Origin: Pseudomonas piscis
GTDB lineage: Bacteria > Pseudomonadota > Gammaproteobacteria > Pseudomonadales > Pseudomonadaceae
Assembly (NCBI RefSeq): GCF_009380155.1
Contig: NZ_WHUV01000004.1
Location: 590,472-654,471, forward strand
DNA length: 64,000 bases
Direction of reading: 5' to 3'
Below, in pieces: positions 44,870 to 53,581 of the stretch (its first letter is position 1; each line of letters starts with the position of its first letter). The notes under the pieces are model-generated. The model was not told where the DNA came from, searched no databases, and saw only the letters and a program-made list of their open reading frames with translations. Made by a program: the position numbers and the translations under genes.

Positions 44870-44919
44870 ATTTTGTCCCAGGGACAAAATGCACCGGCCC
44901 GGCGTCGAGGGACGCCGGG
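44870..44919. other. Two adjacent inverted repeats between copA operon and a secreted-protein gene
   Basis: ATTTTGTCCC-A-GGGACAAAAT (44870-44890) is a perfect 10-bp dyad. Next to it CCCGGCGTC/GACGCCGGG (44898-44919) forms a GC-rich hairpin just past the stop of the secreted-protein gene. Read leftward, hairpin then TTTTG suggests a terminator; the first dyad may be part of it or an operator. Confidence 0.55.
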
Positions 44920-44926
44920 CAACCGG

Positions 44927-45310
44927 TCAGTAGCCCAGGGAGGCGGGCTTGAGATACATGCCGGAGGGACTGGTGGCGATGCGGTACTTGAGCACTTCGC
45001 CAGCCCTGAGGCTGACCTCCTGGGCGTTGGGGGCCAGCATGCCGGCGTTGCAGCCTGGCGCTTGGCCCGGTAGCAGCTTCAGGCTCAGCGCCACCTTGCC
45101 TGCGGGCAGGTTGAAGGACGTACTCTGTTCCTGGAACAGCCGGCCGGCCAGCTGGTCCTGGATGTACAGGCCGATTTCACAGGAGGTGGCGACTTCCAGC
45201 CGCTCCCTGGAAATGATCAGTACGCCGTAATCCTCGCCGGCGGCCAGGGCCGGTGGCACTGCGGCGAACAGGCCCAGCAGGCCGACGAGGCTGAAAGTTG
45301 ACCAGCGCAT
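44927..45310 (-). CDS. Small exported protein of unknown function beside copZ
   Basis: The 127-residue protein has a signal peptide (MRWSTFSLVGLLGLFAAVPPALA) and a mature part of about 104 residues with two Cys (ATSCEIGLYI and APGCNAGML) that could form a disulfide. The rest is beta-rich, ending KYRIATSPSGMYLKPASLGY. I do not recognise the family. It sits between copA and copZ, divergent from copZ, so a periplasmic copper-related role is conceivable but only from context. The start at 45310 was chosen at the signal peptide; the longer frame lacks a ribosome site. Confidence 0.75.
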   Translation of the reverse strand: MRWSTFSLVGLLGLFAAVPPALAAGEDYGVLIISRERLEVATSCEIGLYIQDQLAGRLFQEQSTSFNLPAGKVALSLKLLPGQAPGCNAGMLAPNAQEVSLRAGEVLKYRIATSPSGMYLKPASLGY

Positions 45311-45396
45311 GGCTGAATCTCCCGCTTTGATGACATAAGGAGTGAAGCTTGGCCGAGCGCGGCGTCGATTTCCAGCCCGGCAGGTTGCGCTGGAAC

Positions 45397-45427
45397 TTGA
45401 CCTTGCCATGGTGGCAAGGACAAGACT
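45397..45427 (+). promoter_or_regulatory. CueR-dependent promoter of copZ
   Basis: -35 TTGACC (45397-45402) and -10 AAGACT (45422-45427) are 19 bp apart, with the dyad ACCTTGCC-N5-GGCAAGGA (45400-45420) in the spacer. This matches the copA operator and the general MerR/CueR promoter design. Confidence 0.85.
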
Positions 45428-45456
45428 CTGCCCAACTTCAACACAGGAGAAGCGCA

Positions 45457-45654
45457 ATGCAAGTATTCAACGTTCAAGGCATGTCCTGCGGCCACTGCGT
45501 GCGAGCCATCACCCAGGCCTTGCAGAGCAAGGATCCGGCAGCCACCGTGCGGGTGGACCTGGCGGCCAAGGAAGTGGGGGTCGAGAGCCGGCTGTCCAAC
45601 GATGAAGTGATCAGCCTGATCAGCGAAGAAGGCTATGCGGTGCAGGTTGCCTGA
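45457..45654 (+). CDS. copZ: Copper chaperone CopZ (heavy-metal-associated domain)
   Basis: A 65-residue single HMA domain protein with the Cu(I)-binding motif GMSCGHC at about residues 8-14 and the ferredoxin-like beta-alpha-beta pattern. It buffers Cu(I) and can hand it to CopA. The ATG follows CACAGGAGAAGC. It is preceded by a CueR promoter whose -10 lies 29 nt before the start codon. The gene is short, with no partner gene behind it. Confidence 0.93.
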   Translation: MQVFNVQGMSCGHCVRAITQALQSKDPAATVRVDLAAKEVGVESRLSNDEVISLISEEGYAVQVA

Positions 45655-45746
45655 TCGATCTGATCGTTAGCGACCTACCGGAATGTTCAAGGCGTCCAAG
45701 CACGGATAAACTATCGGGCCGCTGACCCGACGCTCGTTTGGATGCC

Positions 45747-46940
45747 ATGAACCTACGCATTATCTTGATTCTCGGCGCCCTGAGCGCATTCGGCCCCTTG
45801 GCCATCGACTTTTACCTGCCAGCCTTCCCGGCGATGGCCCAGGCTTTCGCCACCGATGAAAAACACGTCCAGCTGACCCTGGCCTCCTACTTCCTGGGGT
45901 TGTCCATCGGGCAACTTCTCTATGGGCCATTGGCCGATCGCTTCGGCCGCCGACCGCCGCTGCTGGCCGGGGTTGGATTGTTCACCTTGGCGTCGGTGGC
46001 GTGCGCCTATGCGCCGAGCCTGGAATGGCTGATCGGTGCGCGCTTCGTCCAGGCCCTGGGCGGTTGCGCCGGGATGGTGATCTCCCGTGCGGTGGTCAGC
46101 GATAAATGCGATGCGGTGGGTTCGGCCAAGGTGTTCTCGCAACTGATGCTGGTGATGGGCCTGGCGCCGATCCTGGCACCCATGCTCGGTGGGCTGCTGG
46201 TCAATCTGCATGGCTGGCAGTCGATCTTCATCATGCTCACGCTGTTCAGTGCCCTGTCCGGGCTGGCGGTGGCCCTGGGCTTGCCGGAAAGCATGCCGGC
46301 CGAGCAAGCGCGCCTGCCGTTGTCCGGGGCGCTGCACCAGTACGGCTTGCTGCTCAAGGACCGGGTGTACCTGGGGCATGCGCTGACCGGCGGGATCGCC
46401 ATTGCCGGGATGTTCTCCTATATCGCCGGCTCGCCCTTCGTTCTCATCAAGCTCTATGGGGTGCCAGCGGAGCATTTCGGCTGGTTCTTCGGGATCAACG
46501 CCGGCGGTTTCATCCTGGTGGCCCAGGTCAACGCGCGGCTGCTGGCCAAGCGCGGACCGGCTTTCCTGTTGGCGCGCACCGTGTGGATCTACCTGGCGGC
46601 GGGCCTGACCCTGCTGGGCATCAGTACCTTGCACACCGAGGCGCTGTGGCCGCTGCTGGTACCGCTGTTCGTATGCATCGCCAGCCTGGGATGCATCATC
46701 CCCAACGCCGCGGCCTGCGCCATGAATGGCCAGGGTGCACGGGCTGGCAGCGCCTCGGCGCTGCTGGGGTGCCTGCAGTTCAGTGTGGCCGCAGGCGCGG
46801 CCTACCTGGTGGGCGTGCTGCACGACGGCAGCGCCACGCCCATGGCGATGGTCATCTGCCTGTGCGGCGTGCTGGCGGTGAGCATGGCGGTCATGACCCG
46901 GCGCTTGCAGAACGCCCGGGCCCTGCAGGCCGCTCGCTGA
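45747..46940 (+). CDS. MFS drug-resistance transporter, Bcr/CflA family
   Basis: The 397-residue, 12-TM major facilitator begins LGALSAFGPLAIDFYLPAFPAMA, the Bcr/CflA signature, with motif A in the 2-3 loop (GPLADRFGRRPPLLAG). Such pumps export bicyclomycin, chloramphenicol or sulfonamides by proton antiport; the substrate here is unknown. The ATG at 45747 was chosen; an in-frame TTG upstream adds three residues. It converges on a small gene with 1 nt between stop codons. Confidence 0.9.
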   Translation: MNLRIILILGALSAFGPLAIDFYLPAFPAMAQAFATDEKHVQLTLASYFLGLSIGQLLYGPLADRFGRRPPLLAGVGLFTLASVACAYAPSLEWLIGARFVQALGGCAGMVISRAVVSDKCDAVGSAKVFSQLMLVMGLAPILAPMLGGLLVNLHGWQSIFIMLTLFSALSGLAVALGLPESMPAEQARLPLSGALHQYGLLLKDRVYLGHALTGGIAIAGMFSYIAGSPFVLIKLYGVPAEHFGWFFGINAGGFILVAQVNARLLAKRGPAFLLARTVWIYLAAGLTLLGISTLHTEALWPLLVPLFVCIASLGCIIPNAAACAMNGQGARAGSASALLGCLQFSVAAGAAYLVGVLHDGSATPMAMVICLCGVLAVSMAVMTRRLQNARALQAAR

Positions 46941-46941
46941 G

Positions 46942-47118
46942 TCAACCGGCGGCGCGTTGTGGCTGGGGAATCGTATGCGGGGCTTGGAGCCGGCCCTGCA
47001 GGGTCTGGGTGAAGGCCCGGGCCTCGGCCTCGCTGCGGAATGTCACGGCGTGCTGGTCCAGGCGTACTTGCCATTGGGAGCCTTGAGGGGTTGCCAATTC
47101 TTTTATCAGGATCTTCAT
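46942..47118 (-). CDS. Small conserved hypothetical protein
   Basis: The 58-residue protein begins MKILIKELATPQGSQWQVRLDQHAVTFRSEAEARAF and has no signal peptide or membrane segment. A strong Shine-Dalgarno (AGGAGG, 6 nt before the ATG at 47118) and normal codon use support a real gene. The pattern suggests a small beta-beta-alpha domain. No function can be assigned. It is convergent with the Bcr-type pump. Confidence 0.65.
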   Translation of the reverse strand: MKILIKELATPQGSQWQVRLDQHAVTFRSEAEARAFTQTLQGRLQAPHTIPQPQRAAG

Positions 47119-47262
47119 TGCTGACCTCCTAACGGTAAAAGACTGCACTGCAAGGGAGCCCCAGTGTAGACCTGAACAAGGTCAAAACCATGACCGGAAT
47201 CAACTCTCTGACTGACGGCCGACACCACGCCGCTAGCGTGGTATTGGCCGCCTGGCGTTGCC

Positions 47263-48276
47263 TCAGAAACCTTCCAGGACGATCTTGCCCTTGGCCTTGC
47301 CGCTTTCCAGCAGGGCGTGGGCGCGGCGCAGGTTGGCGGCGTCGATCCGGCCGAAGTGCTCGCCGACCGTGGTCTTGAGGGTGCCGGCGTCGATCAGCTC
47401 GGCGACCCGCGTCAGGATCACGTGTTGCTGTTGCATGTCGGGAGTCTCGAACAGCGAGCGGGTGTACATGAGTTCCCAGTGCAGCGACAGGCTCTTGCGC
47501 TTGAGCTTGGTCACGTCGAAGCTTTGCGGATCGTCGATCAGCCCCAGCTTGCCCTGGGGTGCCAGGGCTTCGACCAGTTGGTCCAGGTGAGTGTCGGTCT
47601 GGGTCAGACTGGCCACGTGGGTCACCTGTTCGATACCGATGCGCTTGAGTTCGGCGCTCAGTGGCTGGCTGTGATCCACCACCGCATGGGCGCCCAGCTC
47701 GCGCACCCAGGTCTGGGTCTGCTCGCGGGAGGCGGTGCCGATCACCTTGAGCCCGGTCAGTTGCCGCGCCAGTTGGGTGAGGATCGAACCGACACCGCCG
47801 GCGGCGCCGACGATCAACAGGCTTTGGCCTTTGTCAGCTGGCTCTTGGCTGACCTGCAAGCGATCGAACAGCAGTTCCCAGGCGGTGATCGCCGTCAGCG
47901 GCAGGGCGGCGGCTTCGGCAAAGCCCAGGCTCTTGGGCATGTGGCCGACGATGCGCTCATCCACCACGTGCACTTCGCTGTTGGCCCCGGCGCGGGCGAT
48001 GGAGCCGGCGTAGAACACCTGGTCGCCAGCCTTGAACAGGCTGACTTCGCTGCCCACGGCCTTGACCACCCCGGCCACGTCCCAACCCAGGACCTTGGCC
48101 GCCCCGTCTTCGGGCTGGACGTTGCGGCGTACCTTGGTGTCCACCGGGTTGACCGAGATGGCCTTGACCTCCACCAGCAGGTCGCGGGGGCCGGGAGTCG
48201 GTTCCGGCAGTTCGATGTCTTGCAGGGCGCGTGGATCGTCGATCGGCAGCGATTGGTAATAGGCGATGGCTTTCAT
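47263..48276 (-). CDS. Zinc-type alcohol dehydrogenase-like / quinone oxidoreductase (MDR family)
   Basis: This 337-residue medium-chain dehydrogenase has the GroES-like N-domain (TPGPRDLLVEVKAISVNPVDTKVRR) and a Rossmann domain with the NADPH motif VGAAGGVGSILTQLARQL. The usual zinc ligands are absent, so it is of the QOR/ZADH type that reduces quinones or enones with NADPH. It follows the ABM-domain monooxygenase by 30 nt on the same strand; both are divergent from a LysR regulator. Confidence 0.9.
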   Translation of the reverse strand: MKAIAYYQSLPIDDPRALQDIELPEPTPGPRDLLVEVKAISVNPVDTKVRRNVQPEDGAAKVLGWDVAGVVKAVGSEVSLFKAGDQVFYAGSIARAGANSEVHVVDERIVGHMPKSLGFAEAAALPLTAITAWELLFDRLQVSQEPADKGQSLLIVGAAGGVGSILTQLARQLTGLKVIGTASREQTQTWVRELGAHAVVDHSQPLSAELKRIGIEQVTHVASLTQTDTHLDQLVEALAPQGKLGLIDDPQSFDVTKLKRKSLSLHWELMYTRSLFETPDMQQQHVILTRVAELIDAGTLKTTVGEHFGRIDAANLRRAHALLESGKAKGKIVLEGF

Positions 48277-48306
48277 GATGGGTTCCTTTAAGAAGATTGA
48301 AGAGGG

Positions 48307-48600
48307 TCAGGCGATCAGTTGCAGGCGCTTGAGTTCGAAGTGTTCGAGGGCATCGCGGGTGTGCTCCAGGAAGGCCTGGAAGTGTGCGGTGCCGTTGTGC
48401 AGGTCCAGGGCCGCCTGGTTATCCCAGCGCTCCAGGACGTAGAAGGTGCCCGGCTGCTCGGCATCCTGGTGCAGTTGGTAATACTGGCAGCCGGCCTCTG
48501 CGCGGCTGGGGGTCACCAGGGCACTGAGTTCACGTTGCAGCACGTGCTGCTGGCCTGGCCGGGCGACCAGGGTGGCAATGGCGGTGAAGGGTTCGGACAT
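48307..48600 (-). CDS. Antibiotic biosynthesis monooxygenase (ABM) domain protein, YgiN-like
   Basis: A 97-residue dimeric alpha-beta barrel protein with the ABM pattern: IATLVARPGQQHVLQRELSALVTPSRAEAGCQYYQLHQD, FYVLERWDNQAALDLHNGTAHFQAF. Relatives (YgiN) act on quinols without cofactors. Together with the quinone oxidoreductase downstream it may form a quinone redox pair. It is divergent from the LysR gene, 117 bp away, and is the likely target of that regulator. Confidence 0.88.
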   Translation of the reverse strand: MSEPFTAIATLVARPGQQHVLQRELSALVTPSRAEAGCQYYQLHQDAEQPGTFYVLERWDNQAALDLHNGTAHFQAFLEHTRDALEHFELKRLQLIA

Positions 48601-48717
48601 CGGGGTATTCCTCGGTGGAACTGGACGATGGAGAGATGATTGGCTATTTCTCAACCGGGTAAAACCGGCTAAAAGAGCAGTCTCTTTCAATGTTTTTTTG
48701 ATAATCCGAGGCTGGCC

Positions 48718-49629
48718 GTGTTGCGATTCGATGACTTGCAGTTGTTCGTGCGTGCCGCTGACCTGGGCAGCCTGTCGGCGGCGGCCCGGGTCATGGACCT
48801 TTCGCCGGCGGTGGCCAGCGCCGCCCTCAAGCGCATCGAGCACCACCTCGGCGCACGCCTGCTGGCTCGCTCCACCCGCAGCCTGCGCCTGACCGCCGAG
48901 GGCGAGGGTTTTCTCGAATACGCCCGCGCCGCCTTGGGCAACCTGGATGAAGGTCGGCGCCTGCTGGCCAGCGGGCAGGACCAGGTCAGCGGTGTGTTGC
49001 AGCTTTCCGCTCCCTCGGATCTCGGGCGCAACCTGCTGCTGCCCTGGCTCGACGAGTTCCAGCGCGAGCATCCCAAGCTCAGCGTGCGCCTGTTGCTGGG
49101 GGACAGGATCGCCGACCTGTTCCGCCAGCCGGTGGACATCGCCCTGCGCTACGGTGAACCGGAGGACTCGAGCCTGGTGGCCCTGCCGGTGGCCCCGGAA
49201 AACCGCCGGGTACTGTGCGCCGCTCCCGGCTACCTGGCGCGCCATGGCGAGCCGCGCCAACTGGAGCAACTGGCCCAGCACAACTGCCTGTTGTACATGC
49301 TCGACAGCCGGGCCCACGATCTCTGGAGCTTTCATGACGGCAAACGCGAGGTGAGCCTCAGCGTCAGTGGCGACCGCCTGAGCGACGATGCCGATGTGGT
49401 CCGGCGCTGGGCCCTGGCCGGGGCCGGGATCGTCTACAAGTCCTGGCTGGATGTGGCCGCCGATGTGCTGGAGGGGCGCCTGCAAGTGCTGCTGCCGGAG
49501 CTGACCTGCGAGCGGGCGTCGCTGAACCTGCTCTGCACCCATCGGGCGCACCTGAGCAAACCGGTGAAGCTGTTGCGCGATTTGTTGCAAAGACGCTGCG
49601 CCGAGATCAGCGCTCGCCGCCCGGTATAG
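48718..49629 (+). CDS. LysR-family transcriptional regulator
   Basis: The 303-residue protein has an N-terminal winged helix-turn-helix (FDDLQLFVRAADLGSLSAAARVMDLSPAVASAALKRIEHHLGARLL) and a LysR effector domain. The start is GTG at 48718 (GTG-TTG-CGA), after CCGAGGCTGG. Its divergent position makes the ABM-oxidoreductase pair the likely regulon. The CrgA-like subgroup often responds to quinones or electrophiles, but the effector is not evident from the sequence. Confidence 0.9.
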   Translation: MLRFDDLQLFVRAADLGSLSAAARVMDLSPAVASAALKRIEHHLGARLLARSTRSLRLTAEGEGFLEYARAALGNLDEGRRLLASGQDQVSGVLQLSAPSDLGRNLLLPWLDEFQREHPKLSVRLLLGDRIADLFRQPVDIALRYGEPEDSSLVALPVAPENRRVLCAAPGYLARHGEPRQLEQLAQHNCLLYMLDSRAHDLWSFHDGKREVSLSVSGDRLSDDADVVRRWALAGAGIVYKSWLDVAADVLEGRLQVLLPELTCERASLNLLCTHRAHLSKPVKLLRDLLQRRCAEISARRPV

Positions 49630-49796
49630 CCCCGCCACGACATAGCACTCCCAGGACAGGCCCCGCGTCGACCGGCCTGCTGGCGTTGCGACCCTGGGCG
49701 TCGCTGGTGGATGCGGGCAGGTCGCCCTCGGCAATCAGCCCCGGTCTCGATCCCGCACACTCCGACGGTCAAGTATTCGACTGTGGGGGACGGGGC

Positions 49797-51167
49797 ATGG
49801 GCATACAGGAGTACAGCGCTGCGGAGCGCCTGGAGCGGCTACCCATCAGCGGCTATCACCGGCTTATCTTCATCATCATCGCCTTGGCGTTCTTCTTCGA
49901 CTCCATGGACCTGGCGATGATGACCTTCCTCCTGGGCTCGATCAAAGCCGAGTTCGGCTTGAGCTCGGCCCAGGCCGGGCTGCTGGCCAGCTCGAGCTTC
50001 TTCGGCATGGTGCTGGGGGCATCGCTATCGGGAATGCTCGCCGACCGTTTCGGTCGCAAGCCGGTGTTCCAGTGGAGCATCGTGCTCTGGGGCGTGGCCA
50101 GCTACCTGTGCTCCACGGCCCAGGACGTGGACAGCCTGACCCTGTTCCGGGTGCTGCTGGGAATCGGCATGGGCATGGAGTTTCCCATCGCCCAGTCGAT
50201 GCTCTCGGAGATGATCCCGGCGCAACGACGCGGGCGCTACATCGCCTTGATGGATGGCTTCTGGCCCCTGGGTTTCGTCGCCGCCGGGGTGCTGTCGTAC
50301 TTCCTCCTGCCGTTGATCGGCTGGCGCGACATCTTCCTGGTGCTGGCGATCCCAGCGCTGTTCGTGCTGGCGATCCGCTTCTTCATTCCCGAATCGCCGC
50401 GCTGGCTGGAGCAGGCCGGGCGCCATGCCGATGCCGACCGGGTACTGCAAGGCATCGAGGACAAGGTGCGGGCATCGCTAGGCACCAGCCAGCTGCCCGA
50501 GCCCGTGCGCCTGCCACGCATAGAGAGCGCGCCTGGGCAGTTTTTCTCTGCGTTGCGCCAGATCTGGTCGCCGCAGTATCGCCAGCGCACGGTGATGATC
50601 TGGAGCCTGTGGTTTTTCGCCCTGCTGGGGTTCTATGGCCTGACCTCCTGGCTCAGTGCGCTGCTCCAGCAGTCCGGTTTCGCGGTGACCCAGTCGGTGT
50701 ACTACACGGTGCTGATTTCCCTGGGGGGGATCCCGGGGTTCCTCATGGCTGCCTGGCTCGTGGAGCGCTGGGGGCGCAAGCCGGTGTGCATCGTCACCTT
50801 GCTCGGTGGCGGGATCATGGCCTTCTTCTACGGGCAGAGCGCGGTGTTCGGCGGCAATGCGAGCCTGCTGATCGGCACCGGGTTGCTGATGCAGTTCTTC
50901 CTGTTCGGCATGTGGGCGGTGCTCTACACCTACACCCCGGAGCTGTATCCGACCTCGGCCCGGGCCACGGGCTCGGGGTTCGCTTCGGCGGTTGGCCGTA
51001 TCGGTTCGTTGCTGGGGCCCTTGGTGACGGGGCTGGTATTGCCAGTCGCCGGGCAGGGGGGCGTGTTCGCCCTGGGGGCGGCGTGCTTCGTGGTCGCGGC
51101 GGCGGTGGTCTGGCGCTTCGGGATGGAGACCCGGGGCCGGACCCTGGAGGAATTGAGCGAGGTGTAG
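49797..51167 (+). CDS. MFS transporter, sugar/aromatic-acid porter type
   Basis: The 456-residue, 12-TM transporter opens with GYHRLIFIIIALAFFFDSMDLAMMTFLL, the pattern of the aromatic acid:H+/NiaP-like symporters, and has motif A repeats (GMLADRFGRKPVF, ERWGRKPVCI) plus the sugar-porter PESPRWL motif after TM6. Substrate unknown; a carboxylate or vitamin is plausible. The ATG at 49797 starts the family-typical N-terminus. It stands alone between the LysR gene and a hairpin. Confidence 0.9.
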   Translation: MGIQEYSAAERLERLPISGYHRLIFIIIALAFFFDSMDLAMMTFLLGSIKAEFGLSSAQAGLLASSSFFGMVLGASLSGMLADRFGRKPVFQWSIVLWGVASYLCSTAQDVDSLTLFRVLLGIGMGMEFPIAQSMLSEMIPAQRRGRYIALMDGFWPLGFVAAGVLSYFLLPLIGWRDIFLVLAIPALFVLAIRFFIPESPRWLEQAGRHADADRVLQGIEDKVRASLGTSQLPEPVRLPRIESAPGQFFSALRQIWSPQYRQRTVMIWSLWFFALLGFYGLTSWLSALLQQSGFAVTQSVYYTVLISLGGIPGFLMAAWLVERWGRKPVCIVTLLGGGIMAFFYGQSAVFGGNASLLIGTGLLMQFFLFGMWAVLYTYTPELYPTSARATGSGFASAVGRIGSLLGPLVTGLVLPVAGQGGVFALGAACFVVAAAVVWRFGMETRGRTLEELSEV

Positions 51168-51183
51168 AGGGGGCGTTGCGTAG

Positions 51184-51215
51184 CCCCAGGCGCCCTTGCA
51201 AGAGGGCGCCTGGGG
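51184..51215. terminator. Hairpin between convergent MFS and adenine deaminase genes
   Basis: CCCCAGGCGCCCT (51184-51196) and AGGGCGCCTGGGG (51203-51215) form a perfect 13-bp stem with a 6-nt loop. A T-tract is missing in both directions, but it is placed where two transcripts meet. Confidence 0.65.
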
Positions 51216-51253
51216 AAGGTGCTGCCTGTGGCAGCGATTCCGGCAGGCTGGCC

Positions 51254-52207
51254 TTACGGCTTGACCAGGCGGGCGTCCAGGCTGTTCTGGGCCAGGCGCT
51301 GGGCTTGCTCCCGGGTCATGCCCAAATCGGTGTACAAGGCATGGAAGTTCTCGGTGACGTAGCCGCCGAAGTAGGCCGGGTCATCGGAATTGACCGTCAC
51401 CTTCACGCCGCGCTCGAGCATTTCCAGGATGTTGTGCTGGGACATGTGATCGAACACGCAGAGCTTGGTATTGGACAGCGGGCAGACGGTCAGCGGAATC
51501 TGCTCGTCGATGATCCGCTGCATCAGCCGCTCGTCCTCGAAGGCCCGGACGCCATGATCGATGCGCTGGATCTTGAGCAGGTCCAGGGCTTCCCAGATGT
51601 ACTCCGGCGGACCTTCTTCGCCAGCGTGGGCCACGGTCAGGAAACCCTCGGCGCGGGCCCGGTCGAACACCCGCTGGAACTTGCTCGGCGGATGCCCCAT
51701 CTCGGAGCTGTCCAGGCCCACGGCGACGAAGGCTTCGCGAAACGGCAGGGCCTGGTCGAGGGTCTTCTGCGCTTCTTCTTCGCTCAGGTGGCGCAGGAAG
51801 CTGAGGATCAGGCCGCTGGTGATGCCCAGTTGCTGCTCGCCATCCTTCAGGGCGCTGGCGATGCCGTTGAGCACCACTTCGAAAGGCACGCCACGGTCGG
51901 TGTGGGTCTGCGGGTCGAAGAAGGGTTCGGTGTGGATCACGTTCTGTTCTTTGCAGCGCAGCAGGTAGGCCCAGGTCAGGTCGTAGAAGTCCTGGGAGGT
52001 GCGCAGCACGTCGGCGCCCTGGTAGTACAGGTCGAGGAACTCTTGCAGGTTGTTGAAGGCGTAGGCCTTGCGCAGGGTCTCGACGTCGCTCCAGGGCAGG
52101 GCGATCTTGTTGCGCTCGGCCAGGGCGAACAGCAGCTCGGGCTCCAGGGAACCTTCCAGGTGCAGGTGCAGTTCAGCCTTGGGCAAGGCGTTCAGCCAGT
52201 CATACAT
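51254..52207 (-). CDS. Adenine deaminase (adenosine deaminase-like family)
   Basis: This 317-residue metal-dependent TIM-barrel deaminase has metal ligands in AELHLHLEGS (His14, His16), the catalytic segment HAGEEGPPEYIWEAL, IDHGVRAF and SDDPAYFGGYV. It fits the bacterial group of ADD-like proteins that deaminate adenine to hypoxanthine (PA0148 in P. aeruginosa belongs here). The S/D-rich ending and shorter length separate it from true adenosine deaminases. It supports purine salvage. Monocistronic and leftward. Confidence 0.87.
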   Translation of the reverse strand: MYDWLNALPKAELHLHLEGSLEPELLFALAERNKIALPWSDVETLRKAYAFNNLQEFLDLYYQGADVLRTSQDFYDLTWAYLLRCKEQNVIHTEPFFDPQTHTDRGVPFEVVLNGIASALKDGEQQLGITSGLILSFLRHLSEEEAQKTLDQALPFREAFVAVGLDSSEMGHPPSKFQRVFDRARAEGFLTVAHAGEEGPPEYIWEALDLLKIQRIDHGVRAFEDERLMQRIIDEQIPLTVCPLSNTKLCVFDHMSQHNILEMLERGVKVTVNSDDPAYFGGYVTENFHALYTDLGMTREQAQRLAQNSLDARLVKP

Positions 52208-52492
52208 GGTGTTGTCTCATCAGGTGCGGGGGGCTGCGAGGAGGGGCGACACCTGGGCTTCCCCTTCTCTGGGGGCTGGCCGACGGTTGCGCTCCTCGCC
52301 GGTTTTCACCGGGTCCGAAAAAGCCGCCATTCTACAGCGGGCGCGACGAATGTCCGGTAAAACCTGACCGAGGGGGCGTGCGGCCAGGCCCCTGGAAGTC
52401 GATTCTTCTAAGATGTAACGAAACATTAGTGACTCGATGCAGTCTCCAGGTCATCTCCTGTGTCCGTTTTTCCATTCCGTCAAAGGACTGCA

Positions 52493-53581
52493 ATGCTCAC
52501 TTCCCTCAAGCAAGAAAAGCTCCTGCTGCTTGCGCTACTGGCTGCCTTGGCCGCCTATCCCCTGGAACACCTCTTGCTCAACAGCGGCCAGGGCATCGCC
52601 CTGCTCGCCGGGCTGGTGCTCATCGGTTTCATCGTGGTGGCTTCGATGCGGGTGGCCCATCACGCCGAGCTGTTGGCGGAAAAGGTCGGCGACCCCTACG
52701 GCACCATGATCCTGACCCTGGCTGCGGTGCTGGTGGAGGTGGTGATCCTGGCGATCATGATGAGCAACGAGGCTTCGCCGACCCTGGTGCGCGACACCAT
52801 CTATTCGGCGGTGATGCTGGATATCAACGGCATCCTCGGCCTGGCCGCGCTGATGGGCGGCATCAAGCATGGCGAGCAGCCCTACAACGACGATTCGGCG
52901 CGGACCTACAGCGTGATGATCCTCACCGCCATGGGCGTGTCGATGGTGGTGCCGGAGTTCATTCCCGAAAGCGACTGGAAGGTCTCCTCGGCCTTCACCA
53001 TCGGCGCGATGGTGGTGCTCTACACCCTGTTCCTGCGCATGCAGGTCGGGCCACACAGCTACTTCTTCAGCTACAGCTATCCGGAGAAACGCCGCCATAA
53101 AGAGGCTCAGGAACAGCCCGCTACCGTCAACCTGGCCTGGAGCATCGGCATCCTGGTGTTCGGTGTGGTGGTGATCGGCGCCCTGGCCGAGGTGATGTCC
53201 AAGACCCTGGACCTGGGCCTGGAAGGCACCGGCGCACCACCGGTGATCACGGCGATCCTGGTGGCGGCGATTTCCGCTGCACCGGAGATCCTCACCGCGT
53301 TGCGCGCAGCCCTGGCCAACCGCATGCAGTCGGTGGTCAACGTGGCCCTGGGGGCGTCCTTGTCGACGGTGATCCTGACGGTGCCGGTGATGGAGGCCAT
53401 GGCCCTGTACACCGGCCAACCGTTCCAGATGGCCATGACGCCGGTGCAGACGGTGATGGTGTTCATCACCTTGATCGTCAGCGCGATCAACCTCAACGAT
53501 GGCGAAACCAACGCCATCGAAGGCATGACTCACTTCGTGCTGTTCGCCACCTTCATCATGCTCTCGCTGCTCGGCCTTTAA
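52493..53581 (+). CDS. Calcium:proton antiporter (CaCA family, ChaA-like)
   Basis: The 362-residue membrane protein has about 11 TM helices in two repeats. Each repeat holds an acidic alpha-motif: LAAVLVEVVILAIMMSNE (first) and LVAAISAAPEILTALRAALANRMQSVVNVALGASLS (second). It is similar to ChaA, which exchanges Ca2+ or Na+/K+ for protons. The ATG at 52493 follows AAAGGACTGC. Its stop overlaps that of the convergent SUMF1-type gene by 4 nt. Confidence 0.9.
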   Translation: MLTSLKQEKLLLLALLAALAAYPLEHLLLNSGQGIALLAGLVLIGFIVVASMRVAHHAELLAEKVGDPYGTMILTLAAVLVEVVILAIMMSNEASPTLVRDTIYSAVMLDINGILGLAALMGGIKHGEQPYNDDSARTYSVMILTAMGVSMVVPEFIPESDWKVSSAFTIGAMVVLYTLFLRMQVGPHSYFFSYSYPEKRRHKEAQEQPATVNLAWSIGILVFGVVVIGALAEVMSKTLDLGLEGTGAPPVITAILVAAISAAPEILTALRAALANRMQSVVNVALGASLSTVILTVPVMEAMALYTGQPFQMAMTPVQTVMVFITLIVSAINLNDGETNAIEGMTHFVLFATFIMLSLLGL

